The position numbers and the translations under genes are program-made. From NCBI GenBank assembly GCA_947496215.1, contig CANMCF010000011.1, positions 1 through 64,000 on the forward strand: DNA of 64,000 nucleotides, read 5' to 3'. Under the pieces are notes generated by a model. The model searched no databases. It had not been told where the DNA came from and worked only from the letters and a program-made list of their open reading frames with translations. The DNA is from an uncultured Bizionia sp. (GTDB lineage: Bacteria > Bacteroidota > Bacteroidia > Flavobacteriales > Flavobacteriaceae). Shown piece after piece: positions 43,041 through 52,541 of this stretch (the stretch's first letter is position 1; each line of letters begins with the position of its first letter).

Positions 43041-46000
43041 TTAGAATGTTAAGTTTACATTGAAACCGAAAGTCTTAGTAGCTGGATATGCTCCAGTATT
43101 AGCCAAACCAGAACCGTTTCCTCCTGTATTCGCAAATTCAGGATCGTGATAGCTTCTGTTTTCTTTTGGTAAAACCACAAAAGGATTTCTAGCATTAACA
43201 CCCAATGTCAAACCATTGATTCCGATATTTTTAAGAGCATCACCATCAAATGTATAAGCCAAAGCCAACTCTCTTACTTTAAATGCAGTTGCATCCAAAA
43301 CAAAGTTTTCTGTAACATCTCTATACTCATTAGAGAAGTAGTTCAAGTAACTAGTATAAGTAGTTCCTCCTGTAAGTACTCCTGTATTGGCTTCATATAC
43401 CCCAGATCCTGGAGAAGTTTCAACAGAAGAGTTAGGGAATATAAATCCTCTACGCCCATTTTCTGCAGACTCTACCAAGTGTCCAGACCAAGATAACCAA
43501 TCTTTGTTACCAGCCCAAAACTTGTAATTGCTACCTGTTCTATAATCCATTACAGCAGATAGTTTGAAACCTTTGTAAGAGAGACTAGAAGACAAACCTA
43601 AGATGAAATCAGGATTGTTTACACCTAAGTCAATGAACTCAGCAGTCTTCAAAGGGTTACCAGTATTAGGGTCTATTATTACTCTACCTTGAGGGTCTCT
43701 TTCGTACCCTGTACCCTTGATCAATGGGAATTCCTTACCTACTTCAGCAAATACTCCTACAGCTCCAAAACTTTGCAATGCAACAGAGTCAGAGTTGTCA
43801 GTGATCTTGTTTACTACTGTCTTGTTTGTAGCAAAGCTTAAACGGTTATTCCATTCCAATCCTATATCTGTATTCTTTATTGGTGTAAAACCTAAATCAA
43901 TCTCGAAACCATTTGTTTCGAACTCTCCAACGTTAATTCTGGCAGAACTTGCACCAGATGCAAGTGAAGGAGTCGTATTCAAATCGGCATCTGTAGTTAT
44001 TGTGTTAAAGTAAGAAAAATCCAAAGTCAATCTATCTTTGAAGAAGCCTAGGTTAAATCCTACCTCGAAGTTGTCAACCAATTCATTTTGCAACAAAGGA
44101 TCTGTTACATTTCCATTAGGTACGAATGTATTGATACCTCCAAATGGGAAACCACCTGGTTGACCGTATAGGTCATTGATAGCATAAGTTCCTACGTTTG
44201 TTCTACCTACTCTAGAGTAGTTAGCATATAATTTGGCAAAGTTCAAGGTTTCCCCTTTCAAGCCTTCTATTGCTTTTGTAGGAATGAAAGACAATCCAAC
44301 AGAAGGATAGAATACAGAATTTACAGATGGATCAAGAGTAGATCTCCAGTCATTTCTACCAGTAATGTTCAAGAATAGGTAATCTTTATACCCTAAATCT
44401 ACCTGACCAAATAAAGATTGAGATCTGTTCTTAAATGATTGATTGAAAACAGATGGCGTTCCTGTAATATTGGAAATGTTATAGAATCCAGGAATAGTCA
44501 AGTTGTCTCCACCAACATCAGTTTGAGTTGAACGGAAATCTTGACTGTTGTAACCAACATTGGCACTAAATGTGATGTCTTCTGTTAAATCGTAGTTGAA
44601 ATCAAATCTCAAATCACCATAAAAAGTTCTATTTCCAAAATCTCTAACGTCCAAACGAGAATTGGTTGTATGATCTCCACCACCAACTTGAATTTGATCC
44701 ACGTATGCATTTGTATAACTCAAACGGTCTTGAGATAACATTTGAAGGTTTGCTCTGTATGATACAGTGATGTTGTCATTGATTTCATAAGCCAAAGCAG
44801 CATTACCACTAAAGTATTGTGAATCTATGTTTCTTCTTATGTTCTCTCTCATCCAATATGGGCTTCTGTAGTAAGATGTCCAGTGATGTTGGTTTAAAGG
44901 AGACGAAAATTGCTCTACAGGTATGTTTGTTGCAGTTTGAAGTAATTCAGTAAACAACCCTGAAGTTGTTGTTGACGTTCCTCTAGTATAGTAAGTCACA
45001 GCAGCATCTGCATTGAATTTACCAAATTTCTTCGTCGCTTTTAAGAAAGCAGTAGTACGTTTCAAATCGTCACCTTGCACAACGAATTCTGTATCTACTC
45101 TGTTTAGAGATAACAATATGCTACCACCAGGTCCAGATCCAGAAATGCTAACAGAGTTTTGGAAAGTAGTTCCTGTGTTGAAGAAATCCTTGATGTTGTC
45201 TTCTATTGCAGAATATGGAGCCAATATGTAACTACCATCAGCTTGAGCCAAACCTACAGGTTGCAAAGTTCCGTCAAATTCAGGTCCCCATCCACCATTT
45301 TCATAGGTTACGTGATCTCCATTCCAACCTTGACCATATTTGTTTTGTCTTTGTGGAACAAAGTTTACTACTTGAAAGTCAGTAGAAGAGTTTACTTGTA
45401 CTTCGATTCTGTCTTTTTCACTTCCTCCCTTTGTTGTAACGATTATTACACCATTACCTGCTTGAGAACCGTATAATGCAGCACCCTGTGCACCTTTAAG
45501 TACGTTCACAGACTCAACAATGTCTGGAGGCAAGTTGTTTAATATCCCTAAAGATGATATGGAACCATCGATTACAACTAAGGCAGAGTTACTACCTGTA
45601 ATCGAAGAATTACCTCTCAATGTTACTTTAGAGGTTGGGTTTACACCATTACTTGTGGTGTTAATTTGCAAACCAGACACCTTACCTGTTAAACTTTGTA
45701 CAATGTTTGGGTTAGAGGCTTGAGTTATTTCTTCAGCCTTAACGTTTTGGTTTGCACTGGTTATTTGACTTTCTTTTCTTTTAATACCAAGTGCAGTGAT
45801 CACAACTTCATCAATTGCTGTAACGTCTACCTCCATACTAAAACTAATGTCATTAGATGCTCCTACTGTTTTGTCTACAGACTTGTATCCTACAGAAGAG
45901 TATCTAAGTACATCATTTGTACTAACAGATAATGAGTATTTTCCATCAAAATCCGTTTGAGTACCATTGCTTGTACCTACAACAGCAATACTTACTCCAG

Positions 46001-46118
46001 GCATCGGTAATCCGTTTTCATCGGATATTGTCCCTGAAATTGATTTTTCTTGTGCGAACGTTAGTTGCACAACAAACGCTAGAAACAGCGTTAAAATTCC
46101 ACTAAACTTTGTTTTCAT
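43041..46118 (-). CDS. SusC/RagA-family TonB-linked outer membrane transporter
   Basis: The protein has 1025 residues. Signal peptide (ending LTFAQ); CarboxypepD_reg-like domain at about 25-105 (ISGTISDENGLPMPGVSI, DFDGKYSLSV); linker VDVTAIDEVVITALGIKRKE; TonB plug at about 120-230 (VTLRGNSSITG, VNVLKGAQGAALYGSQAGNGVIIV); then the 22-strand barrel to the terminal Phe (GFNVNLTF). It imports a SusD-captured ligand using TonB energy. The promoter region has a 29-base block shared with the gene at 48823. The substrate is unknown, since no degradative enzyme is encoded nearby. Confidence 0.95.
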   Translation of the reverse strand: MKTKFSGILTLFLAFVVQLTFAQEKSISGTISDENGLPMPGVSIAVVGTSNGTQTDFDGKYSLSVSTNDVLRYSSVGYKSVDKTVGASNDISFSMEVDVTAIDEVVITALGIKRKESQITSANQNVKAEEITQASNPNIVQSLTGKVSGLQINTTSNGVNPTSKVTLRGNSSITGSNSALVVIDGSISSLGILNNLPPDIVESVNVLKGAQGAALYGSQAGNGVIIVTTKGGSEKDRIEVQVNSSTDFQVVNFVPQRQNKYGQGWNGDHVTYENGGWGPEFDGTLQPVGLAQADGSYILAPYSAIEDNIKDFFNTGTTFQNSVSISGSGPGGSILLSLNRVDTEFVVQGDDLKRTTAFLKATKKFGKFNADAAVTYYTRGTSTTTSGLFTELLQTATNIPVEQFSSPLNQHHWTSYYRSPYWMRENIRRNIDSQYFSGNAALAYEINDNITVSYRANLQMLSQDRLSYTNAYVDQIQVGGGDHTTNSRLDVRDFGNRTFYGDLRFDFNYDLTEDITFSANVGYNSQDFRSTQTDVGGDNLTIPGFYNISNITGTPSVFNQSFKNRSQSLFGQVDLGYKDYLFLNITGRNDWRSTLDPSVNSVFYPSVGLSFIPTKAIEGLKGETLNFAKLYANYSRVGRTNVGTYAINDLYGQPGGFPFGGINTFVPNGNVTDPLLQNELVDNFEVGFNLGFFKDRLTLDFSYFNTITTDADLNTTPSLASGASSARINVGEFETNGFEIDLGFTPIKNTDIGLEWNNRLSFATNKTVVNKITDNSDSVALQSFGAVGVFAEVGKEFPLIKGTGYERDPQGRVIIDPNTGNPLKTAEFIDLGVNNPDFILGLSSSLSYKGFKLSAVMDYRTGSNYKFWAGNKDWLSWSGHLVESAENGRRGFIFPNSSVETSPGSGVYEANTGVLTGGTTYTSYLNYFSNEYRDVTENFVLDATAFKVRELALAYTFDGDALKNIGINGLTLGVNARNPFVVLPKENRSYHDPEFANTGGNGSGLANTGAYPATKTFGFNVNLTF

Positions 46119-46145
46119 TTTATAATTTATTTGAATTAGTCTAGG

Positions 46146-46174
46146 CCAAAAATCCTAATAAAAAGTTAATTAAC
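46146..46174 (-). promoter_or_regulatory. Conserved block upstream of SusC, copy 1
   Basis: Starts ccaaaaatcctaat and ends gttaattaac (plus-strand reading), 28 bases upstream of the SusC ATG. It matches the block at 52109-52137 in length and about 24 of 29 bases, at the same distance from the start. Confidence 0.5.
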
Positions 46175-46257
46175 CAACTTTTTTATCATAATTTTCGAAT
46201 AGGAGTTGTCAAATGTTCAATGAAAATATAATATAAAGCAAGTTTTTTGAGGCTTTT

Positions 46258-47265
46258 TCAATTATGGATTTCGAGATTCTCAAAATGGGATTCCCAAGCC
46301 AAGATCGATGCAATAAAAGATTTTGGAGAATTTAGTTGAGCGCCCATCCTATCACCAAAAGTAGCCACTCCAAAAACATTCCATTTGTTGTTTTCATTGT
46401 CAATGAGAATATTGGGAAAATCTTCGGTTGGAAGAGAGGAAAAGCTTAAGCCTATTGGAATGTAGAAACTGTTGAAAAAAACTTTTTCCTTGTTACCAAC
46501 AACAATGGCATTTTTACCATTAATTGCTAAATGTTCGATTTGAGTATTGCCAATGAAATTGTCATAGTCATATAAATGAACCACACCATTTCCATTGTTA
46601 CTCTCACTTACGACTCCAAACCAGTTGTAATCCAAAGGAAGAGTAGGTTGATTGCAATCTGTGCAACTATTTATATTTTCATGATTGAAGACATAAGCAT
46701 TCGGGAAGTGACTTTTAAGGATTGACCAAGTTGTTTCAACTATGTTGATAGTTTCAAGGGTTTCATCATATTGATAGCCTCTGATTGATGAAGATTTCAT
46801 CTGTGGCCAATATTGATTGAGATCAGAATCTGATGTTATTTGATTGTCTCTATAAAGATAGCCTGAAGCTCTAAGTGTGATAACTTCATTGGAACTAAGT
46901 TTCCTATTGAAACATAAGGCGCTTTCTGTATTTGGGCAATAGGATAAGGCGAAGTGCATATTCTCAAAACTATCATTGATAACTTCATAATAGTTGGTAA
47001 GGTCATAAGGGTATGCATAAATATTGTCATCGATGTTTAACATCGCGACCTTAGCATTTTCAGCCAAGTAATTCAAGTCATTAACTTCAGATATGCTAGA
47101 GTAGACTGGATCGGTCATGGCAGGAAAAGTAGAAATGCCTCCTTGTATGTCTGAGGTGGGGACACTCCAAACGCTTTCTACGGAATTACTCGTGTTATTT
47201 TTTTTTTCAGAATCAGGGGAGCAATTAACAAATAAGAGAGTTGAAAAGATGTATAAGTACTTCAT
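46258..47265 (-). CDS. DUF3179-family lipoprotein
   Basis: The protein has 335 residues. Lipobox F-V-N-C (Cys15) precedes SPDSEKKN. The family signature is visible: NIDDNIYAYPYDLTNYYEVIND and ALSYCPNTESALCFNR, in which the Cys of the SYCP motif is conserved. A later pair (CTDCNQP) is also Cys-rich. DUF3179 proteins are envelope proteins of unknown function, with a Cys that could be redox active or bind metal. The gene lies between two SusCD loci on the same strand but is separated from them by 140 bases on the downstream side and by the terminator at 47332 upstream, so it is probably transcribed alone. Confidence 0.85.
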   Translation of the reverse strand: MKYLYIFSTLLFVNCSPDSEKKNNTSNSVESVWSVPTSDIQGGISTFPAMTDPVYSSISEVNDLNYLAENAKVAMLNIDDNIYAYPYDLTNYYEVINDSFENMHFALSYCPNTESALCFNRKLSSNEVITLRASGYLYRDNQITSDSDLNQYWPQMKSSSIRGYQYDETLETINIVETTWSILKSHFPNAYVFNHENINSCTDCNQPTLPLDYNWFGVVSESNNGNGVVHLYDYDNFIGNTQIEHLAINGKNAIVVGNKEKVFFNSFYIPIGLSFSSLPTEDFPNILIDNENNKWNVFGVATFGDRMGAQLNSPKSFIASILAWESHFENLEIHN

Positions 47266-47331
47266 AATTAGGTGTGATTTAAATCCTTGTATCTAGAACA
47301 TAGTCGCAAAAAGCGATATCTACCTTACAAA

Positions 47332-47365
47332 AAAACCTCATAAGATCTAGATCTTATGAGGTTTT
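47332..47365 (-). terminator. Terminator of the middle SusCD unit
   Basis: A perfect 16-bp palindromic stem (aaaacctcataagatc / gatcttatgaggtttt) with a 2-base spacer and a flanking A-run (T's on the minus strand) lies 24 bases after the SusD stop. Confidence 0.92.
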
Positions 47366-47388
47366 CATTATTGAGTATTCTCAATGAA

Positions 47389-48810
47389 TTATAGAGTATC
47401 CCAAAATACTTTTGTAGTTTGAGTATCTCCACCTATTGCAGTTGAAGCTGCTTCCCAGTTTGTTTGGTTAAGGTTTTGCTCATTAACAGGATAAGTATAT
47501 CTTGTTGGAACAGGCAATTCAGAAATTGCAGCAAGGTTCAAAGCAGGAGCATCGTATTTTCTCCAAGCTGTCCAAGCTTCAAAACCTCTGTTGTACATTG
47601 CCAACCAAAATTGAGTTCCAATTTTTTCTCTCCAAGTTCCACTAGCTGTTGTGTAAGCTACATCTGCATTTGCAAGGTATGTTGCTACATCGGTAGCACC
47701 CCAAGCATCGAAAGATGCAGTAATTCCAGCGTTGTAATGCGCTTCTGCATCTGCAGGAGTTCCTACGATAGATCTTTCAGCAGCTTCAGCCAAGAAAAAA
47801 GAAACTTCTGCAAAATCAATCAAACTAGCAGGGTTTGTAGGTTCGTGCATTGCAGCCCCAATGTGAGTATAGTTAGGGAAACTATTGTTTGCTCCATAGA
47901 TTCCTCCTGTGTATACACCTGCACCCAAGTTCTGATCGAAATAAACAGATCTTCTTGGATCATCCAAATCGTTCATAATGTCAACTATCGTATTTGCAAC
48001 AACGAAATCCGATCTTCCAGACTGTACCAAATCAACCCATACCGGGTTAGTGTTTGGAGTAGCTCCTTCATATTGTAACGTTGCATTGTCGGCATTAGAT
48101 GTAAATACACCAGCATTTACAGCAGACGTTATGGTAGATTGAGCCAAAGCTGGGTTAACATCCGTTAAACGAATTCCTAATTTCAATTTCAAAGAATTTG
48201 CAAACTTTGTCCATGCAGCAGCATTTCCAGAATACAATTTATCAGCAGAACCGAAACCAGTACCGGTAAGATCTGGGATGGCTGCATCTATACGTGTGAT
48301 TAAATCGCTATATATAGCTGTGTCATCATCATAGGCAGGAAGCGTATTGTCAGTTAAAGCTTCACTGTAAGGAATGTCTCCAAAAGTGTCAACCAATTGT
48401 TGCCAAGTGTAGATCATCAAGATTTCTGCTTGAGCTATCTTTGCTTTCTTGTCAGCTTCAGGTGCCCCACTAGCGGAAACGTTGCTTTTAGCAGTTTTTA
48501 AATCCAATAGTACATCTCTATACATTTCAGACCAATGACTTTGAGGAATGTTTCTGTTTGTGAAATCATAATTCGCTTCGTCTGTATAAGTGGTTTCTGT
48601 CCAGTGTTGTCCCAGCATCCTGAAGATGTTGCTGTTAACGTTTGTACTGGTCATTTGGTCAACCAAACTCTTCGTTGCAGAATTATATAAGAATTCTGCT
48701 GCTACTTGAGTAGGTCTGTTAGGATCTCTGTTCAGGTCATCATATTGATCATCAGATTGACAAGAAGCCAATAATATGATAGACATTGTTGTTAATAATA
48801 ATTTTTTCAT
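47389..48810 (-). CDS. SusD/RagB-type nutrient-binding lipoprotein
   Basis: The protein has 473 residues. Lipobox L-L-A-S-C is followed by QSDDQYDDLNRDPNRPTQV, as in SusD-like_2 proteins. FRMLGQHWTETTYTDEANYDF and YDDDTAIYSDLITRIDAAI fit the family. It follows its SusC gene by 12 bases and is the last gene of a two-gene unit closed by a strong terminator. Unlike the flanking loci it has no accessory lipoproteins. Confidence 0.92.
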   Translation of the reverse strand: MKKLLLTTMSIILLASCQSDDQYDDLNRDPNRPTQVAAEFLYNSATKSLVDQMTSTNVNSNIFRMLGQHWTETTYTDEANYDFTNRNIPQSHWSEMYRDVLLDLKTAKSNVSASGAPEADKKAKIAQAEILMIYTWQQLVDTFGDIPYSEALTDNTLPAYDDDTAIYSDLITRIDAAIPDLTGTGFGSADKLYSGNAAAWTKFANSLKLKLGIRLTDVNPALAQSTITSAVNAGVFTSNADNATLQYEGATPNTNPVWVDLVQSGRSDFVVANTIVDIMNDLDDPRRSVYFDQNLGAGVYTGGIYGANNSFPNYTHIGAAMHEPTNPASLIDFAEVSFFLAEAAERSIVGTPADAEAHYNAGITASFDAWGATDVATYLANADVAYTTASGTWREKIGTQFWLAMYNRGFEAWTAWRKYDAPALNLAAISELPVPTRYTYPVNEQNLNQTNWEAASTAIGGDTQTTKVFWDTL

Positions 48811-48822
48811 AATTTTCTTTTT

Positions 48823-51800
48823 TTAAAATTGCAATTTAAGATTTAAACCAAACTCTCTCATAGATGGGTATGATCCAGATTGATAACCTTGAATGTTTCC
48901 TGAGCTCAATCCAGCTTCTGGATCAGCAAAAGGTACGCTTTTATCTATAATCCACAAATTTCTACCGATAACAGACAATGAAGCATTTGTAAATGGAATA
49001 CTGCTTAAAATTTTCTGACCGAATTTATAAGTTAAACTAGCTTCACGCAATTTGATGAAACCTGCATCGTAAACGTGTTGGCTATTTGCAGCTCTAGCCC
49101 AACCCCATGGGTTAGCAAAAGTATCTGCACTTGCTCTTATCGTATTTGGCGTACCATCTGGTGCTACCCCAGACAATAGAACCCCACCAGTATCAGCACC
49201 GTAGTTACCAGGAGTCCCAGTAATAGGGTTTCTCACAGGGTTACCCAATTCGTTGTTTCCAGCAGTGAAATCATATAGACCTGTACCATAACCATACCAT
49301 GTGTCCAAAGAGAATACATCTCCTCCTTTTTGCATATCGATCAAGAAGCTTAAGTTGAAATTCTTGTATGTGAAGCTATTGCTTAAACCAGCAGTCCAAT
49401 CTGGATTGATGTCACCAATGATTTCATTACTGGTAGCCGAAATTTGATATTTACCAATTCTTGAAGCACTACCTGTCTGTAAAACGATTGGTTGACCATT
49501 TTCATGATATACCAAATCCGTTCCTCTAATGATTCCGTAAGGTTGACCTACAACGGCATTCAAAGAAACCCCTCCTTGAAAAGAACCTAGTTGTAAATTT
49601 TCAATACCATCAGCTAGTTCTGTTACTATGTTTTCGTTTTTTGACCAGTTTACATTAACATCCCACTTGAAGTTTTCAGTTTGTAATGGTGTCGCATTCA
49701 ATTGAACTTCCCAACCTTTGTTTTCTACGGTTCCAGCGTTCAATAACACAGAAGTATATCCTGTGGCGTTTGTAACAGGTACACTAGTAATTTGATCTAT
49801 GTTCTTAGATGTGTAATAAGATACATCAAAACCAACTCGTCTTTTAAGAAATTGCATTTCCAATCCAATTTCCCAGTTCTCTTGAGTTTCAGGTTTTAGG
49901 TTCGGATTTTTTCTAGAACCTGGATTGGAGGCAATACCTGTACCAGAGAAAGGTGTGCCAATTCCAAAAGTGTTGTATACTTGATATGGTCTTGTACCAT
50001 TACTAACAGTACCTATGTTTGCTCTTAACTTACCAAAGTTCAACCATTGTGCTTCGATGAATTTTGAGAAGATTATAGAACTACTTACAGAATAGTAGTT
50101 GTAAGAATTATCTTGTTTTGGTAAACTCGAATTTCTGTCAACTCTATAAGTTCCTTCCAAGTAGGCAAAGTTGTCATATCCTAAACTCACACGACCAAAT
50201 ACTGCATCTACCTTTTGTACTGCTTCATATTCAGCAGGAGCGTTGATAGGGTTTACAGAATTTGACAAAGCATATAATCCAGGTAGGTTCAATCCACCAT
50301 TGGTAGCTGCAAAGATGCTGCTCCAGTCATTTCTTCTTAGATTTGTTCCAATGTTTCCATCTATATTCAACTTCTCCGTCAAGTCTTTGTTGAAGTTCAA
50401 GAACAAATCATAATTGTATTCGGCTACGTTGTTGTTGTATCTAGAATATCTTGATACATTTGAACTACCTACGTTAGTTCTTTCTTCTTGTAACTCACTG
50501 TAAGTGTCATAAGTAAACCTTCCCATTACGCTCAACCAATCGTTTATTTCGTAATCCAAGACAAAGTTTCCATAGTATCTGTTACGTTGATCTGTTTGAA
50601 AGTTCTGGTAGTATGTCCAGTATGGATTGTCAGAATATATTGGAGACAAATCTGTTGCAGAATTTGTATTCCATGTGATGTTTTGGCCAGTCGCCAAGTA
50701 AGCTTGTTCTTGTGCAGCTACATCGACATTGGTTTGCCACCATTGTCTGAATTGTTGCATAGAGTTATTTGCATCGTATCCAGTACCATATCTTCCTTTA
50801 CCATTTGTCTTTGTGTAAGTCAAGGTTGCAGAAGCATTTAATTTGTCATTAAATTGGTGAGAACCAGAAAAGTTAATTGTGTTTCTTTTGATCTCACTAT
50901 TTGGTAAACCACCTTCTTGAAGCATATTTGTAACTCCTAATCTGAATGTAGAGACATCACTAGCTCCATCAAGAGACACCGAGTTTATAGCTGTAGAAGC
51001 TGTTTGCCATACTGAGTTTGGATCATTGGCACCAGCAACCCAAGGAGATGCTTGTTGGTAAGTTGGTAACTGAGGATAGATCGAATTCCATTGGTATACA
51101 GGAAGATTTGCATCGAAAGCAGCACCAAATGATGCATCTTCTGTAAAAGGAGTTGTCAAATCAGGAGTACCATCTCCATTTATGTCTGTATAACCGAAGT
51201 ATCCAGATGGATCGTCATAATAAGGACCATATCCAGCTCCATATTTTCTTTGGTATGTAGGAAGTGTTTCCTTGTCTGCAGTACCAAGTGTCATACTTGA
51301 ATTAACCGTCACTCCAATGCCTTTTTTCTTGGATCCCTTCTTTGTAGTGATCATTATCACACCATTGGAACCTCTTGAACCGTATAGTGCAGATGCAGCG
51401 GCTCCTTTCAATACGTTTATGGATTCAATGTCATCTGGGTTGATGTCTGAAGCAGCATTACCATAGTCATATCCACCTCTACCAGTCGTTTGGTTTCCTG
51501 AGTTTGTGTTGCCATTGTTAATTGGAATACCGTCGACTACGAATAGTGCTTGGTTGTTACCTCCTATGGACGCACTTCCTCTAATCACAACATTGGTAGA
51601 TCCTCCTAATGTACCAGAAGCTTTAATATCCAAACCAGCGACCTTACCAGACAATGAGTTTACAAAATTTGAGCTCTTAACCTTGGATACAGCCTCTCCT
51701 TTTACTTCCTGAGTTGCATAACCTAAGCTTTTCTTCTCTCTTTTTATACCCAATGCAGTAACGACTACTTCGTCTATTGCAGTAACATCCACTTCCATGT

Positions 51801-52080
51801 TGAAGCTGATGTTGCTATTGCTTCCTACGGTCTTGTCTGCCGTCTTATATCCAACAGAAGAGTATTGGATAACATCTTCTGGATTTGCTGAGATGGAGTA
51901 TTTTCCATCAAAATCCGTTTGTGTTCCATTGGTACTACCTACCACCAGAACATTTACTCCAGGCATCGATAATCCATTCTCGTCGGATATCGTTCCCGAA
52001 ATTGTTTTTTCCTGGGCAAAAGCCAATTGTATGGCAAAAGCCAGGAAAAGTGTCAAAATTCCACTAATTTTTGTTTTCAT
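48823..52080 (-). CDS. SusC/RagA-family TonB-linked outer membrane transporter
   Basis: The protein has 1085 residues. Signal peptide ending LAFAQ; CarboxypepD_reg-like domain (ISGTISDENGLSMPGVNVLV); linker VDVTAIDEVVVTALGIKREK; plug (VVIRGSASIGGNNQALFVVD, INVLKGAAASALYGSRGSNG); long barrel ending FGLNLKLQF. It belongs to a different SusC subgroup from its two neighbours: the plug contains a TTGRGGYDYGNAASDINPDD insert and the barrel is longer. The partner SusD gene follows at once. The substrate is unknown. Confidence 0.95.
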   Translation of the reverse strand: MKTKISGILTLFLAFAIQLAFAQEKTISGTISDENGLSMPGVNVLVVGSTNGTQTDFDGKYSISANPEDVIQYSSVGYKTADKTVGSNSNISFNMEVDVTAIDEVVVTALGIKREKKSLGYATQEVKGEAVSKVKSSNFVNSLSGKVAGLDIKASGTLGGSTNVVIRGSASIGGNNQALFVVDGIPINNGNTNSGNQTTGRGGYDYGNAASDINPDDIESINVLKGAAASALYGSRGSNGVIMITTKKGSKKKGIGVTVNSSMTLGTADKETLPTYQRKYGAGYGPYYDDPSGYFGYTDINGDGTPDLTTPFTEDASFGAAFDANLPVYQWNSIYPQLPTYQQASPWVAGANDPNSVWQTASTAINSVSLDGASDVSTFRLGVTNMLQEGGLPNSEIKRNTINFSGSHQFNDKLNASATLTYTKTNGKGRYGTGYDANNSMQQFRQWWQTNVDVAAQEQAYLATGQNITWNTNSATDLSPIYSDNPYWTYYQNFQTDQRNRYYGNFVLDYEINDWLSVMGRFTYDTYSELQEERTNVGSSNVSRYSRYNNNVAEYNYDLFLNFNKDLTEKLNIDGNIGTNLRRNDWSSIFAATNGGLNLPGLYALSNSVNPINAPAEYEAVQKVDAVFGRVSLGYDNFAYLEGTYRVDRNSSLPKQDNSYNYYSVSSSIIFSKFIEAQWLNFGKLRANIGTVSNGTRPYQVYNTFGIGTPFSGTGIASNPGSRKNPNLKPETQENWEIGLEMQFLKRRVGFDVSYYTSKNIDQITSVPVTNATGYTSVLLNAGTVENKGWEVQLNATPLQTENFKWDVNVNWSKNENIVTELADGIENLQLGSFQGGVSLNAVVGQPYGIIRGTDLVYHENGQPIVLQTGSASRIGKYQISATSNEIIGDINPDWTAGLSNSFTYKNFNLSFLIDMQKGGDVFSLDTWYGYGTGLYDFTAGNNELGNPVRNPITGTPGNYGADTGGVLLSGVAPDGTPNTIRASADTFANPWGWARAANSQHVYDAGFIKLREASLTYKFGQKILSSIPFTNASLSVIGRNLWIIDKSVPFADPEAGLSSGNIQGYQSGSYPSMREFGLNLKLQF

Positions 52081-52108
52081 CTATTATTGTCTTTAATTGA
52101 TTTTAAGT

Positions 52109-52137
52109 CCAAAATTCATAATAAAAAACTAATTAAC
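52109..52137 (-). promoter_or_regulatory. Conserved block upstream of SusC, copy 2
   Basis: Starts ccaaaattcataat and ends actaattaac (plus-strand reading), 28 bases upstream of the SusC ATG. It is the partner of 46146-46174. The rest of the 461-base spacer (52081-52541) shows only the terminator at 52482. Confidence 0.5.
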
Positions 52138-52481
52138 CTAAGATTAACAAGCTTTTTTTGTAAGTTTTTTATAAAAAATAGACTAATAAAGGTTTATGTT
52201 TTTTTTGCTAGATAATATAGTACTTCAAAATGATAATATAATACTATGTAAAGAAGCTCTCTGAGGAAGTATCAAAGCTTGATATTCCTGAGTTTTGAAA
52301 TAATGCGTAAGTTAAGCTGGGAAAGGGGACAGGATGAGAAAGATACTATCGATTTTAGAGCTACTGAAAGCGTTAAAAATCTTAAGGGACAAATAGAATC
52401 CTAAATAACAAAGTTACATATGTTTTGTTAAATTTAGCTTAGATATTCGATTTTTTTTGTTTCAGCATAATATAAAGAAAA

Positions 52482-52514
52482 AACCTCCAAATACTTAAAG
52501 AGCATAAGGAGGTT
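52482..52514 (-). terminator. Terminator of the third SusCD operon
   Basis: aacctcc and ggaggtt form a 7-bp stem with a 19-base loop, followed on the minus strand by a run of T's. It lies 28 bases after the last gene. Confidence 0.7.
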
Positions 52515-52541
52515 GAAGTCAATGATTCCGTTTTTATGAGG

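Noticed and set aside
46258-47265. DUF3179 gene as part of a SusCD operon
   Set aside because: A strong terminator separates it from the upstream SusCD pair, and the next SusC gene has its own conserved upstream block.
47464-48078. Plus-strand frame of 204 codons opposite SusD
   Set aside because: Cys/Ser-rich antisense shadow of a conserved SusD-family gene.
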